Shown here: positions 25,814 to 34,126 of the stretch, piece by piece
Layout: each line of letters begins with the position of its first letter
Numbering within the stretch: position 1 is the first letter of the stretch
Source of the DNA: JBALVO01 sp036961445
GTDB taxonomy: Bacteria > Pseudomonadota > Gammaproteobacteria > Pseudomonadales > Halieaceae
Assembly: GCA_036961445.1 (NCBI GenBank)
Contig: JBALVO010000017.1
Location: forward strand, 1 to 43,090
DNA: 43,090 nucleotides
Direction: 5' to 3'
The notes under the pieces: model-generated
The model's input: the letters and a program-made list of their open reading frames with translations, nothing else
Told to the model about the DNA's origin: nothing
Databases searched by the model: none
Made by a program: the position numbers and the translations under genes

Positions 25814-26992
25814 CTATGCTGTCTGGGCCTGTAACTGCACCTGTTGCATGAGTAGTTCCAGGCGCTTGCGTTGCATCTTAAGGGAGTATTCAAGGGCCTT
25901 GAATTTGGTGCGTAAAGCGGCAGTTTCCCATTTTTGTTGCAATAGCTGCTTTCTCTCTTCCAATGCGCCCTCTAGCTGTTCCTTCTTGCGCTCGTAACGG
26001 TCGGTTTGCAGAACGGTCCATTGGTTGATGGACTCAGTGAACAATTGATACTCCCGTTCCAGCATGTCGCGCATGGGGGCAGCACTTTGTGCATCATTGA
26101 GTTTATTTCGTGCGCGCTCAAAATCGGCGTCCAGAATTGCACGTTGTATTTTGAAGTCAGATACGCGGGTTAAGTTGCTGGCCAGGCCGATGTGCGAGCA
26201 CAGGGCGATCATCCATTTGGTGGGATCCCACTGCCACCAGCGGATGCCATTGCGGTAGTCTGCCTGAAATATATGATGGTAATTGTGATAGCCCTCGCCG
26301 TACGTGAGAAAGGCGAGAAAGCCATTGTCCCTGGCGCTATTGCTTTCGGTGTAGGGCCGGGTACCCCAATAATGAGCCAGGGAGTTGATGAAAAAGGTGA
26401 CATGGTGATTTACCACCAGGCGCAGCAGGCCGACTAGTAACAATGTGCCGATGATATCCTGGTGCCAGATGCCCAAAAGTAGAGGCAGGCCAACGTTCAT
26501 AAACAGGGTAAGCGCGGCATAATGTTTGTCCTGCCACATTACGATAGGGTCGCGCTGTAGATCCCGGGCATTGCTGAAGTCAGTTTCGGTACTGCGATAT
26601 TCTCGCAACATCCAGCCTATATGGCTGTACCATAATCCGCGACCGGCGGAATAGGGATCGCGTTCATTGTCGTCCACGTGGCGGTGGTGGCGGCGGTGAT
26701 CTGAGGCCCAGATCAATATGCTGTTTTGCAGGGCGCCGGCTCCCCAAAAGGCGAAGAACCATTTCAATGCCGGGCTGGCGGTATATGCTTTATGTGCCCA
26801 CAAGCGGTGGTAGCCACCGGTGATAGACATGCCGTTGAGGTACAAAAAGGCCAGGGCCCAAAGCCACTGAAAGCTATCGTAGCCGTAATAGATGCCCCAC
26901 AGTGGAACAAGCAATATTGCCGCTATTGGCAAGCCGATGAAAATGACGACGTTGATCGGATTCAAAGGTGGCCTGGTGTTGCTTTTGGTCAT
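25814..26992 (-). CDS. Acyl-CoA/acyl-lipid delta-9-type fatty acid desaturase with C-terminal coiled coil
   Basis: A membrane di-iron desaturase of 392 residues. The three histidine boxes are complete: HRLWAH near residue 62, HRRHH near residue 99 and HNYHH near residue 238. There are about four membrane segments, two at 15-55 and two at 160-200. Members introduce a double bond into acyl chains, usually at C9, for membrane fluidity. Residues about 285-392 are rich in Glu, Gln, Arg and Lys with heptad-like leucines and look like a long coiled coil. That is an addition to the usual family domain, which stops near 280. It is divergent from the MATE gene. Confidence 0.92.
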   Translation of the reverse strand: MTKSNTRPPLNPINVVIFIGLPIAAILLVPLWGIYYGYDSFQWLWALAFLYLNGMSITGGYHRLWAHKAYTASPALKWFFAFWGAGALQNSILIWASDHRRHHRHVDDNERDPYSAGRGLWYSHIGWMLREYRSTETDFSNARDLQRDPIVMWQDKHYAALTLFMNVGLPLLLGIWHQDIIGTLLLVGLLRLVVNHHVTFFINSLAHYWGTRPYTESNSARDNGFLAFLTYGEGYHNYHHIFQADYRNGIRWWQWDPTKWMIALCSHIGLASNLTRVSDFKIQRAILDADFERARNKLNDAQSAAPMRDMLEREYQLFTESINQWTVLQTDRYERKKEQLEGALEERKQLLQQKWETAALRTKFKALEYSLKMQRKRLELLMQQVQLQAQTA

Positions 26993-27189
26993 TGTGGTTG
27001 TGGAGCCTCGTACCGGACATACAGGCTCCGCATTCTACAGTATCATGCACCTCACTCAAAACAATCTGAACATGCAGCAGAGTATTTCATGCATCCGAGC
27101 AGTTGCACCCTGAACATCCATGTGAACGCACTATCTCTGGATGGCTGGCAAGTGGCGTTCCGGCAGTCTTGGTATAGCATTGGAATGGC

Positions 27190-28590
27190 ATGACTGGCGC
27201 GGTCTTTACCCAGGGCTCTACCATGCGGCACGTGGTGCTTATGACCAGCGCCAGTGCGACCGGCCTGCTCGCGATGTTTGCTGTAGACATGGTAGACATG
27301 TATTTTCTCACCTTGCTGGGGGAGCAGGAGCTAGCGGCCGCCGTGGGTTATGCCGGCACGCTGTTGTTCTTTCTGGTGTCCGTTAGCATTGGTCTACAAA
27401 TAGCGTTGGGGGCACTGGTAGCGCGCTCCGAAGGGGCGCATCGTCGCGATCTGGCCCGGCGCTATTGTACCAGTTCACTGATCTTCAATGTCCTGCTATC
27501 AACGCTGATATGTGGTGTTGCCTGGTTCAACTTGCCTGCCCTGTTGATCCTGCTCGGGGCGTCGGGGCAGACGCTGGATTACGCCGTAAGCTACGCCGGT
27601 ATCGTGCTGCCGAATATGCCAGTGTTGGTTTTGGGCATGAGTATGGCCGCTGGTGTTCGTGCAATTGGCGATGCACGCCGTTCCATGTGGGCCACTGTCA
27701 TTGGCTCATTCGTTAATGCCGCCCTTGATCCGCTATTCATCTTTACTTTCGACTGGGGTTTGGAGGGCGCAGCCCTGGCCTCGGTGGTTTCGCGTTTGGT
27801 GGTGCTGGTGATAGCCACCCACGCTATTGTCGTCGTGCACAAATTGCCGTGCCGGATAACCTGGGAAGAGTTTTGCGCAGATATGCGTCCGATATTGACG
27901 ATCGCCGGCCCCGCGGTATTAACCAACCTTGCCACGCCAATTGGCAGTAGCTTCGTGCTGCGGACAATGTCCCAGTTTGGTGACAGCGCGGTAGCGGGTG
28001 CCGCTATTATGGGGCGCATCACCCCTGTGGCCTTTGCTGCTATTTTTGCGCTGTCGGGCGCGGTTGGACCTATTGTTGGTCAGAACGCGGGGGCGGGTCT
28101 GTACGACCGTGTTCGCTCAACCCTGGTCAGTGCGTTGGTGTTTAATGTGGTTTATGTGGCGTTGGTGTGGATGGTGTTATTGTTTTGTGCCGATGCTATC
28201 GTGCGCGCGTTTTCGGCCAGCGACGAAGCGGCGGAGTTGATACTGTTTTATACGCACTTTCTGGTGGGAGCCTTTACTTTCAACGGCATTTTATTTGTTG
28301 CCAATGCCAGTTTTAACAATTTGCACCACCCCCATTGGGCCACCTATTTCAACTTTGGCCGGGCTGTATTGGGAACTATTCCAGCGGTTTACTTTGGCGC
28401 CCAGTGGTATGGGGCCCGGGGTGTTATGGCCGGTGAGGCCTTTGGAGCAGTGGTCTTTGGTGTGCTGGCGATGATGGGAGCGTTTGCCCTGGTTGCTCGT
28501 CTGGAGCGGCAGCACCAGTGTCTCGGTGGGGACTCGTTTGTCTCTGTTCCGGTAGTGAGCCTGGAAGTAGACAGGGAGCCGCCGATTTAA
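27190..28590 (+). CDS. MATE family efflux transporter
   Basis: A 466-residue integral membrane protein with about twelve hydrophobic segments in two repeats, typical of MATE exporters that use Na+ or H+ gradients to expel drugs or metabolites. GQNAGAGLYDRVRSTL and the early VDMVDMYFLTLLGEQELAAA match MATE signatures. LFVANASFNNLHHPHWATYFNFGR lies in the second half. GGAAT precedes the ATG. Substrate unknown. Its stop codon overlaps that of the DUF5329 gene on the other strand. Confidence 0.93.
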   Translation: MTGAVFTQGSTMRHVVLMTSASATGLLAMFAVDMVDMYFLTLLGEQELAAAVGYAGTLLFFLVSVSIGLQIALGALVARSEGAHRRDLARRYCTSSLIFNVLLSTLICGVAWFNLPALLILLGASGQTLDYAVSYAGIVLPNMPVLVLGMSMAAGVRAIGDARRSMWATVIGSFVNAALDPLFIFTFDWGLEGAALASVVSRLVVLVIATHAIVVVHKLPCRITWEEFCADMRPILTIAGPAVLTNLATPIGSSFVLRTMSQFGDSAVAGAAIMGRITPVAFAAIFALSGAVGPIVGQNAGAGLYDRVRSTLVSALVFNVVYVALVWMVLLFCADAIVRAFSASDEAAELILFYTHFLVGAFTFNGILFVANASFNNLHHPHWATYFNFGRAVLGTIPAVYFGAQWYGARGVMAGEAFGAVVFGVLAMMGAFALVARLERQHQCLGGDSFVSVPVVSLEVDREPPI

Positions 28591-28970
28591 GGCGTATTGG
28601 AGCTCGGCGCCGCGCTCTGTTGGCGATAGTCAGCCAGTGTGCGGTGCAACCATTCGCCGCTGGGTTCGGACTTCCCTGCGCAGGTGACCATATACTGGTC
28701 GCCACTCCAGGAGCTCTGTGTGGCCAGGCGGTCGATAAACTGCTCGGCAGAATTGACGTAGCGTTTGCCGCGTGTGTATTTCAGGCGCAGGTGGTCTGCG
28801 GCGTCAGCCGAGTCATGGTCATCACCGTTGCGAATAAATATACAGCCGCTGCTGGCCACATATTCGAGCAAATAATTTACTTCAAGCTCTGCTTGAGTCT
28901 GCGCACTTGCGCTGCTGGTCAGTATGAGTGCCCAGGCCAGTAACAGCGAGCAAATGGTGCGGCGTATCAT
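28587..28970 (-). CDS. DUF5329 domain protein, predicted periplasmic
   Basis: A 127-residue protein with a clear signal peptide (MIRRTICSLLLAWALILTSSASA). The mature part has LLEYVASSGCIFIRNG, AADHLRLKYTRGK, INSAEQF-like VNSAEQFIDRLATQSS and EWLHRTLADYR, which resemble the DUF5329 family of unknown function. Two cysteines (in SGCIF and VTCAG) could form a disulfide. Its start overlaps the stop of the upstream EEP-fold gene by four bases (ATGA), so the two are translationally coupled and may work together in the envelope. Confidence 0.82.
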   Translation of the reverse strand: MIRRTICSLLLAWALILTSSASAQTQAELEVNYLLEYVASSGCIFIRNGDDHDSADAADHLRLKYTRGKRYVNSAEQFIDRLATQSSWSGDQYMVTCAGKSEPSGEWLHRTLADYRQQSAAPSSNTP

Positions 28971-29785
28971 TGGAATGCCAACCTGACCCGCAGCGGATTG
29001 TGATCCGAGCTGGACACCGGGATGACCCGGGCGAGCTCGGCACGCATGCCGCGTATATAGATGTGATCCAGCGCATATCCGAAGGTAGTGGTGCGCAAAT
29101 CCGGCTTAAATGCCACCGGTGTCAAGCCATGCTTGTCCATAAACTGGTCTACCAGACTCTGGCGCTTGCCGCTCCAGGTATTTAAGTCCCCCGCCAGAAT
29201 GACCGGTCCCTGGTGGCTATTCAATACGTCGTTCAGTGCTTGAAACTGAGCCTGGAAGTTCACCAGACCCAGGGCGAAATTGACGGCGTGTAAATTGATG
29301 GTCAGCAGTCGTTCATCCCGACCCTGCAGTGGGTATTCGGTAATACTGGTGGCCTTGGGTGTACCCAGCCAGGGTTCCCAGGATGTGAGGTTGCAGTGCA
29401 CGCTGGGCGAGCTGGAACTGAGCGTCATCACGCCTGTTTGCTGGCTGGCTGTGGTATAGCCTGCGGCGAATGCCTGAAACATATCTCCCTGCATGGCCTG
29501 TGGAATCTGCGCTTGCACCGAGGCCTCCTGGATGAAAGCCAGATCCACATCGGTAGCAAAACTTGCAAGATCATCCGCCCAGCCGATGTTGCCGGCTTTT
29601 TGTATGTTCCAGCTGAGTATTTCCAGTTCGTTAGCCAGTTCCCCGCCGTCATGGGTAACAACCTGTCCTAATGCAGAGGCGCATTGATCTGTTTGGCCGA
29701 CAGCGGGGCCGGCTGTCAGGTAAACACCTGCAGTCAGGGCGCCCAGTAGTAGCCAGGAAGGGAGAATTTGTCGTATCAGTTGCAT
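28967..29785 (-). CDS. Secreted endonuclease/exonuclease/phosphatase (EEP) family protein
   Basis: A 272-residue protein with a signal peptide or membrane anchor (about residues 1-31) and an EEP fold. Metal and catalytic residues are visible in order: Asn in LSWNIQKAG, Glu in FIQEAS, His in INLHAVNF, Asp and Asn in AGDLNTWS, a second Asp in ALDHIYIRG and Asp-His in SSDHNPLRV. EEP enzymes cleave DNA, RNA, phosphoinositides or phosphodiesters, and the substrate here is unknown. The ATG at 29785 gives a clean signal peptide. A TTG 66 bases upstream is in frame but less likely, and no strong ribosome site is seen for either. Coupled to the DUF5329 gene. Confidence 0.85.
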   Translation of the reverse strand: MQLIRQILPSWLLLGALTAGVYLTAGPAVGQTDQCASALGQVVTHDGGELANELEILSWNIQKAGNIGWADDLASFATDVDLAFIQEASVQAQIPQAMQGDMFQAFAAGYTTASQQTGVMTLSSSSPSVHCNLTSWEPWLGTPKATSITEYPLQGRDERLLTINLHAVNFALGLVNFQAQFQALNDVLNSHQGPVILAGDLNTWSGKRQSLVDQFMDKHGLTPVAFKPDLRTTTFGYALDHIYIRGMRAELARVIPVSSSDHNPLRVRLAFQ

Positions 29786-29844
29786 AGAAAATAACCAATG
29801 CCTGTTAGCGTAGGCAATTCTCACACTGCGGGCTGCTCGCGTCC

Positions 29845-29949
29845 ATGACAATCGGCGCCATATACGGTCTTATACTGGCGTGCACGATCATGCCGGTGAT
29901 TGGCGTGCTGCGAAAGCAGTTAGGACGTAGGTTTATTGAGTGGTTTTAA
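29845..29949 (+). CDS. Possible 34-residue membrane microprotein
   Basis: A short frame starting at ATG 29845 and ending at TAA 29947-29949. It encodes a hydrophobic segment (about residues 2-22, with GAIYGLILAC and MPVIGVL) followed by a basic tail (RKQLGRR) and an aromatic end (FIEWF). That layout is typical of single-span inner-membrane microproteins. There is no good ribosome site before the ATG and I know no homologue. It lies between two minus-strand genes, antisense to the leader of the EEP gene. Confidence 0.3.
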   Translation: MTIGAIYGLILACTIMPVIGVLRKQLGRRFIEWF

Positions 29950-29967
29950 ACGGATATTCGCCGAAGT

Positions 29968-31311
29968 TTAGAGCTTTTCCAGGTAGGATTGGTATTCCAG
30001 TGTGGTAATACGCTTTCGAAACTCATCGATTTCCTGCTCTTTGGTGAGCGTGAAAATACGCTGCAATTCGCTGCCCAGCGCATTGCGGATAAAGTCTGAC
30101 TCGCTGAATAATTTCACCGCGTCAGGCATATACAACGGCAGGACAGCCTCTTCCTGGGCGTAGCCGTCTCCGCTAATGGGCTTGCCTGGTGACAGGTTTT
30201 GTTCGATTCCATCCAGCATGGCCGACAGCAGGACGGCAAACAGCAGGTAGGGGTTCGCGTCAGCGCCTGCAACCCGGTGCTCCAGCCTCCGGGCTGCGTG
30301 GCTGCCAGCCGGCACACGTACAGCAACCGTGCGGTTCTCATAGCCCCAGCTGGGGTAGGTGGGGGCGTGACAACCTGGTTGGAAGCGGCGGTAGGCGTTG
30401 AAGCTGGGTGCGAGTATCGCTACCGAGTCGGCCATATTCAGCAGACAGCCCGCTATGGCATTTTGTAACAGGGGTGTACCCGTCTCGGTGCCATCGTCAA
30501 AAATGTTCAGTCCATTTTCGTCGAGCACACTGCAGTGCACGTGCATGCCGTTGCCGGCTTCGTTTTCAAATGGTTTGGGCATGAAGCTTGCGATCAGGTC
30601 GTACTTGGCGGCAACGCCTTTGATAAGACGCTTCATCATCATAATCTGTTTCGCCGCCAGCACCGGATTATCCACGTGTTGCATGTTGATTTCGTACTGG
30701 GATGGGGCTGATTCCTTAACCACACCATCGAAAGGCAGGTCCTGGATTTCACAGGCCAGGCGCAGGTCCTCCATCATGGCCTGATGGTGATTGAGCACGT
30801 CAAGGCCGTAGGTGTTACCGCCCACTGGCGAGCCACCTACCGGCGAGGGGCAGGTGTGGATGGGGACTGAATCGTCCCAGCGGACGAGGCTGAATTCGAG
30901 CTCGGCGGCGACCACAGGTCGCCACCCCGCCTCCTGATAACGCGCCAGCACTTGCTTGAGCACATGCCGCGGATCACCGAGGTAGGGTGAGCCATCGGCG
31001 TCAAACATAGACAACATTATCTGGCCGTGCTGCCCTCCGGCGGCCCAGGGCGTGGGGAGTAATGAACCCTCTACCGGCCGGCAAATGCCGTCGGCGTCAC
31101 CAGAGGCGAATACCAGTTCTTCCACATCCCGACCCCAGATATCCAGGCTCAGGGCAGTTTTGGGGAGTTTGAGTTCGCCGTCGAAGATTTTGGCCAGTTT
31201 GTGACGGGGCAACCATTTGCCGCGCATGACACCGTTACAGTCAGGCAGCAGGGCTTCGATGGTTGTTATTTCTGGGTGTGCCCGCAGGAACCAATCGGCT
31301 TCAAGCGACAT
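29968..31311 (-). CDS. Glutamine synthetase family protein, gamma-glutamylputrescine synthetase-like
   Basis: A 447-residue GlnA-fold ligase that joins glutamate to an amine using ATP. The N-terminal DCNGVMRGKWLPRHKL and the central EFSLV, GVVKESAPSQYEINMQH, GNGMHVHCSVLD and RRFQPGCHAPTYPSWGYENRTVAVRVP resemble PuuA-type enzymes more than true glutamine synthetase. The tyrosine adenylylation site of GlnA is not seen. This suggests polyamine or other amine catabolism, but no other puu genes are nearby. The ATG at 31311 was chosen because GGTGG precedes it and similarity starts there. Upstream lies a LuxR-type regulator on the same strand. Confidence 0.86.
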   Translation of the reverse strand: MSLEADWFLRAHPEITTIEALLPDCNGVMRGKWLPRHKLAKIFDGELKLPKTALSLDIWGRDVEELVFASGDADGICRPVEGSLLPTPWAAGGQHGQIMLSMFDADGSPYLGDPRHVLKQVLARYQEAGWRPVVAAELEFSLVRWDDSVPIHTCPSPVGGSPVGGNTYGLDVLNHHQAMMEDLRLACEIQDLPFDGVVKESAPSQYEINMQHVDNPVLAAKQIMMMKRLIKGVAAKYDLIASFMPKPFENEAGNGMHVHCSVLDENGLNIFDDGTETGTPLLQNAIAGCLLNMADSVAILAPSFNAYRRFQPGCHAPTYPSWGYENRTVAVRVPAGSHAARRLEHRVAGADANPYLLFAVLLSAMLDGIEQNLSPGKPISGDGYAQEEAVLPLYMPDAVKLFSESDFIRNALGSELQRIFTLTKEQEIDEFRKRITTLEYQSYLEKL

Positions 31312-31413
31312 GCATCCACCGTACATTTTCGGGTAAGCGTGCACTATCCTTATTTATGTCCTGATACTCAATGCCCAACTTGGGGCAGGCAAGAATGCCG
31401 TGCAGAGCCCTTG

Positions 31414-32259
31414 TCAGCGAGGTGCCATATAGATGCTCAGAGGATCATCTCCACCAGCCTCTCCTATGCAGGACATGGCGTTCAGGAATAATGAGAAAAG
31501 ATCTGTTTGGGAGTTCACATCGAGTTTGCGATAGATACTTTTGCGATGACGCCTGACTGTTTCCACGGCGATGGTCAGGCGCTCCGCAGACACATCTGTG
31601 CCATAGCCACGCAACATCAATTCCAGCACATCTTTCTCCCGGGGCGATAGCAGGGAGGCTCCGAAGGTACGAAACGCGAGGTCAATCTGGTGGTCGATGC
31701 CTGGTTGAATCAAGTGTGTGACCGCAAAGTCGCTGTGTTCACTGTGCGATTTGATCAGTTCTGACACCGGCTCCGCCAGCAGGTACAGGGACTCATATTC
31801 CTGGTCAGTAAATGCGCCGTGCTGTGGTAAGCGCATCATGCTCAGGTTTATGACGTTACCGGCGTGCAGCTTGGCCAGGTATACCGCTTCGTCTGCGGTG
31901 CCCGTGTCGGCGTAGTAATCACGGTAGTAATCCGATTGTTGCAGCTTGCCCATGGTGACTCTGGAGAGACGATAAATCTTCGACCGGGGCTGGTGCATGG
32001 AGGCCTGGTAAAACGGATCTTCGCGATAAGGACCGTCCAGGTATTGGTCGACCTGGCTGGCTAGCGCGTGTTTTGGAATTTGGTGATACAGGACTCTCGG
32101 GGGCAAATCCTTGTGATACAGCCAAATTTGCGGATAGTCGATACTAACCTGGCCATTTACCGCATCAATCAGTGCAGGGAAGAACCTATCACTACCCAGG
32201 GCAGCGATAGCTTGGGATATATCCCTGTTCCATTTACTTAATTGGTTTATATCAGTCAT
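31414..32259 (-). CDS. LuxR-type HTH transcriptional regulator
   Basis: A 281-residue protein with a C-terminal LuxR HTH (about residues 205-265: LSPREKDVLELMLRGYGT, then AVETVRRHRKSIYRKLDVNSQTDL). The N-terminal 200 residues are a globular region without a receiver aspartate motif or an obvious autoinducer-binding signature, possibly a GAF-like sensor. It lies 102 bases upstream of the glutamine-synthetase-like gene on the same strand and is divergent from an AraC-type regulator. It may control either neighbour. The ribosome site is weak. Confidence 0.85.
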   Translation of the reverse strand: MTDINQLSKWNRDISQAIAALGSDRFFPALIDAVNGQVSIDYPQIWLYHKDLPPRVLYHQIPKHALASQVDQYLDGPYREDPFYQASMHQPRSKIYRLSRVTMGKLQQSDYYRDYYADTGTADEAVYLAKLHAGNVINLSMMRLPQHGAFTDQEYESLYLLAEPVSELIKSHSEHSDFAVTHLIQPGIDHQIDLAFRTFGASLLSPREKDVLELMLRGYGTDVSAERLTIAVETVRRHRKSIYRKLDVNSQTDLFSLFLNAMSCIGEAGGDDPLSIYMAPR

Positions 32260-32318
32260 TAATTCTTATAACGGTATGGCGTGTCTGTCCTACTCCCATA
32301 TTGGGCAGGCGTCGCAGT

Positions 32319-32340
32319 GTTGTCAAATCCGGCGGACAAC
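32319..32340. promoter_or_regulatory. Inverted repeat between two divergent regulators
   Basis: GTTGTC (32319-32324) and GACAAC (32335-32340) form a perfect six-base inverted repeat with a ten-base spacer. The site lies 60 bases upstream of the LuxR-type gene and about 120 before the AraC-type gene. It could be an operator for one of them. Confidence 0.35.
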
Positions 32341-32460
32341 TTATTTGCCAGGATCGCTGCAACCGGGTAGGCCCGAGCTCGATGAGATGGCTTCAGCTTG
32401 TTGGCAACAACGCGTTATAATCAGCTCCTGGGTTCCACGAGAGTCAATAATTTGTCCAGA

Positions 32461-33498
32461 GTGACAGTTAATTCGCAGTTGTATAACGAGGCCGTGCCGA
32501 TTAAGTTCACCCGGGCGCTGCTAGCCCAGGCGCGTGCCCACAACCGTGATGTGCAGGCCATCTTGCGTGCCGCCGCTTTCCCTTTCGATCCCCTGCGTCA
32601 GGATGCCCAAACCGCTTTTGTCTCCCGCGAGCAGTACAGTCGCTTGTGTATGCAGTTGTTCCGTGAATTGGGAGATGAATCGGGTGGCGTCATGCCCGAT
32701 GTCCAGACACCGCTCGGGACTACTCGCCTGATAGCGCTGAGCATGATTAACAGCCCCACCCTGGCAGCGGCCATGCGCCGGGGTATTGATTTCAACGCTT
32801 GTTGTCGAGTGCGCCAGGGCGCCGACGTTGTTAATGGGCTTGTTACAGATAAAGGTCGCAAAGAGGCCACTTTGACTTACTTCAGTGACGCTGATCCCAG
32901 CGAGGTGCAACATAGCGTGCTGTGCAACCTGGCGATGTGGGTGCGTTTCTGCGGGTGGCTGATTGGTCAGCATATTGATGTGACCAGCGCTGGCTCCGCT
33001 GGGCCTCAACCGGATTTTATGGACGGCATTCGTCATTTCTTTCCCTGCCCGGTGGAGTACAATCAGAGCGTTAATTTCGTGACCTTCAGTGCTCGCCACC
33101 TGGATGCCGAATTGGTTCGCGATGAACCGCAGTTGCATGAGTTTTTGAAGTTGGCGCCTTATTACCTGGTGATCGAGCCTTTGGCCAGCACCCTGAGCAT
33201 CACGCATCGCATTCGGCAGATTCTGGGAGATGATTTTCGGCAGGAAATGCCCAGTTTTGAGGAATTGACTGATTTACTGAATATGTCGGCGCGCACTTTG
33301 CGTCGACGCCTGGAAAGAGAGGGTACCTCCTACCAGCGTATCAAGGACAATGCCCGGCGCGATGTGGCGATCTCAATGTTGAGTTGTGAGGGGATGACTG
33401 TCAGCGAGGTGGCAGAGCAGGTGGGCTTCTCCGATCCCAGTGCGTTTCATCGCTCGTTCAAGAAGTGGACCGGTCAATCTCCAGGATCTTATCGATAA
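32461..33498 (+). CDS. AraC-family transcriptional regulator
   Basis: About 345 residues. The N-terminal part (to about 200) resembles the arabinose-binding-like domain (PF12625 type) of OruR/ArgR-like regulators. The C-terminal HTH_18 has SARTLRRRLEREGTSYQRI and a second helix pair VSEVAEQVGFSDPSAFHRSFKKWTGQSPGSYR. The start is uncertain: the frame is open from TTG 32398. I chose GTG 32461, but neither has a good ribosome site, and a GTG at 32494 (VPIKFTRALL) is also possible. It points away from the LuxR-type gene. Confidence 0.86.
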   Translation: MTVNSQLYNEAVPIKFTRALLAQARAHNRDVQAILRAAAFPFDPLRQDAQTAFVSREQYSRLCMQLFRELGDESGGVMPDVQTPLGTTRLIALSMINSPTLAAAMRRGIDFNACCRVRQGADVVNGLVTDKGRKEATLTYFSDADPSEVQHSVLCNLAMWVRFCGWLIGQHIDVTSAGSAGPQPDFMDGIRHFFPCPVEYNQSVNFVTFSARHLDAELVRDEPQLHEFLKLAPYYLVIEPLASTLSITHRIRQILGDDFRQEMPSFEELTDLLNMSARTLRRRLEREGTSYQRIKDNARRDVAISMLSCEGMTVSEVAEQVGFSDPSAFHRSFKKWTGQSPGSYR

Positions 33499-33503
33499 AG
33501 CCG

Positions 33504-34118
33504 CTAGCGCGACCAATCCAGCTGTTCAGTGCGCCAGTGATTCTGCCAGGCTCGATACACCTTGTCGCTGTAGACGCGACTGCCGGTGCTGCCGTTATAA
33601 GCCGCCATGGCCCTATGTAGATCACCATCTTTGCGGGCTAAATAGAACTGCATAATACGACATCCGTATTCCAGATTGGTGGCAGTATTGGTCAGATTAT
33701 CATCCGGTCGACCAATTTCATCTTTCCAGAACGGCATGACCTGCATCATGCCCTGGGCGCCCACCCGGGAAATTGCAAAGCGGTCGAAATGACTCTCTAC
33801 TTCTATTACAGCCAGCACTAGTTCAGGGGGCACGCTGGCCGCTGTTGCTGCTGCGTGAATATTGCGTAACAGGTCCAGGCGCTGCTGCGGGTCTTTGACG
33901 AAGCGGCTCAGTCGGGAAGACATGTCCACCAGCCACACTTCTGCATCGTAGCGATCCTGAAAGCTGTCCGCACCATGAATGGTTTGCTCCAGGAAGTTAC
34001 GTAGCTCGGCGCGCTCTTGTTGGTCAGTGGGTTGTGCCGCCGCCGGTAAAGCGAGCGCGACGCTCAGTATCAGACCCAGGCAGACCCGGACTTGCAGTCC
34101 CTTGATACCTATGCCCAT
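33504..34118 (-). CDS. Lytic transglycosylase, SLT domain, exported
   Basis: A 204-residue family-1 lytic transglycosylase. The signal peptide spans about residues 1-28 (LGLILSVALALPAAAQ). The catalytic Glu is in AVIEVESHFDRFAIS and is followed by the family motif VGAQGMMQVMPFW. AMAAYNGSTG comes later. It cleaves peptidoglycan in the periplasm. It begins eight bases after the proS stop on the same strand, an arrangement also found near proS in Pseudomonas, so it is probably co-transcribed. It converges with the AraC-type gene five bases away. Confidence 0.93.
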   Translation of the reverse strand: MGIGIKGLQVRVCLGLILSVALALPAAAQPTDQQERAELRNFLEQTIHGADSFQDRYDAEVWLVDMSSRLSRFVKDPQQRLDLLRNIHAAATAASVPPELVLAVIEVESHFDRFAISRVGAQGMMQVMPFWKDEIGRPDDNLTNTATNLEYGCRIMQFYLARKDGDLHRAMAAYNGSTGSRVYSDKVYRAWQNHWRTEQLDWSR

Positions 34119-34126
34119 GACCGGGC

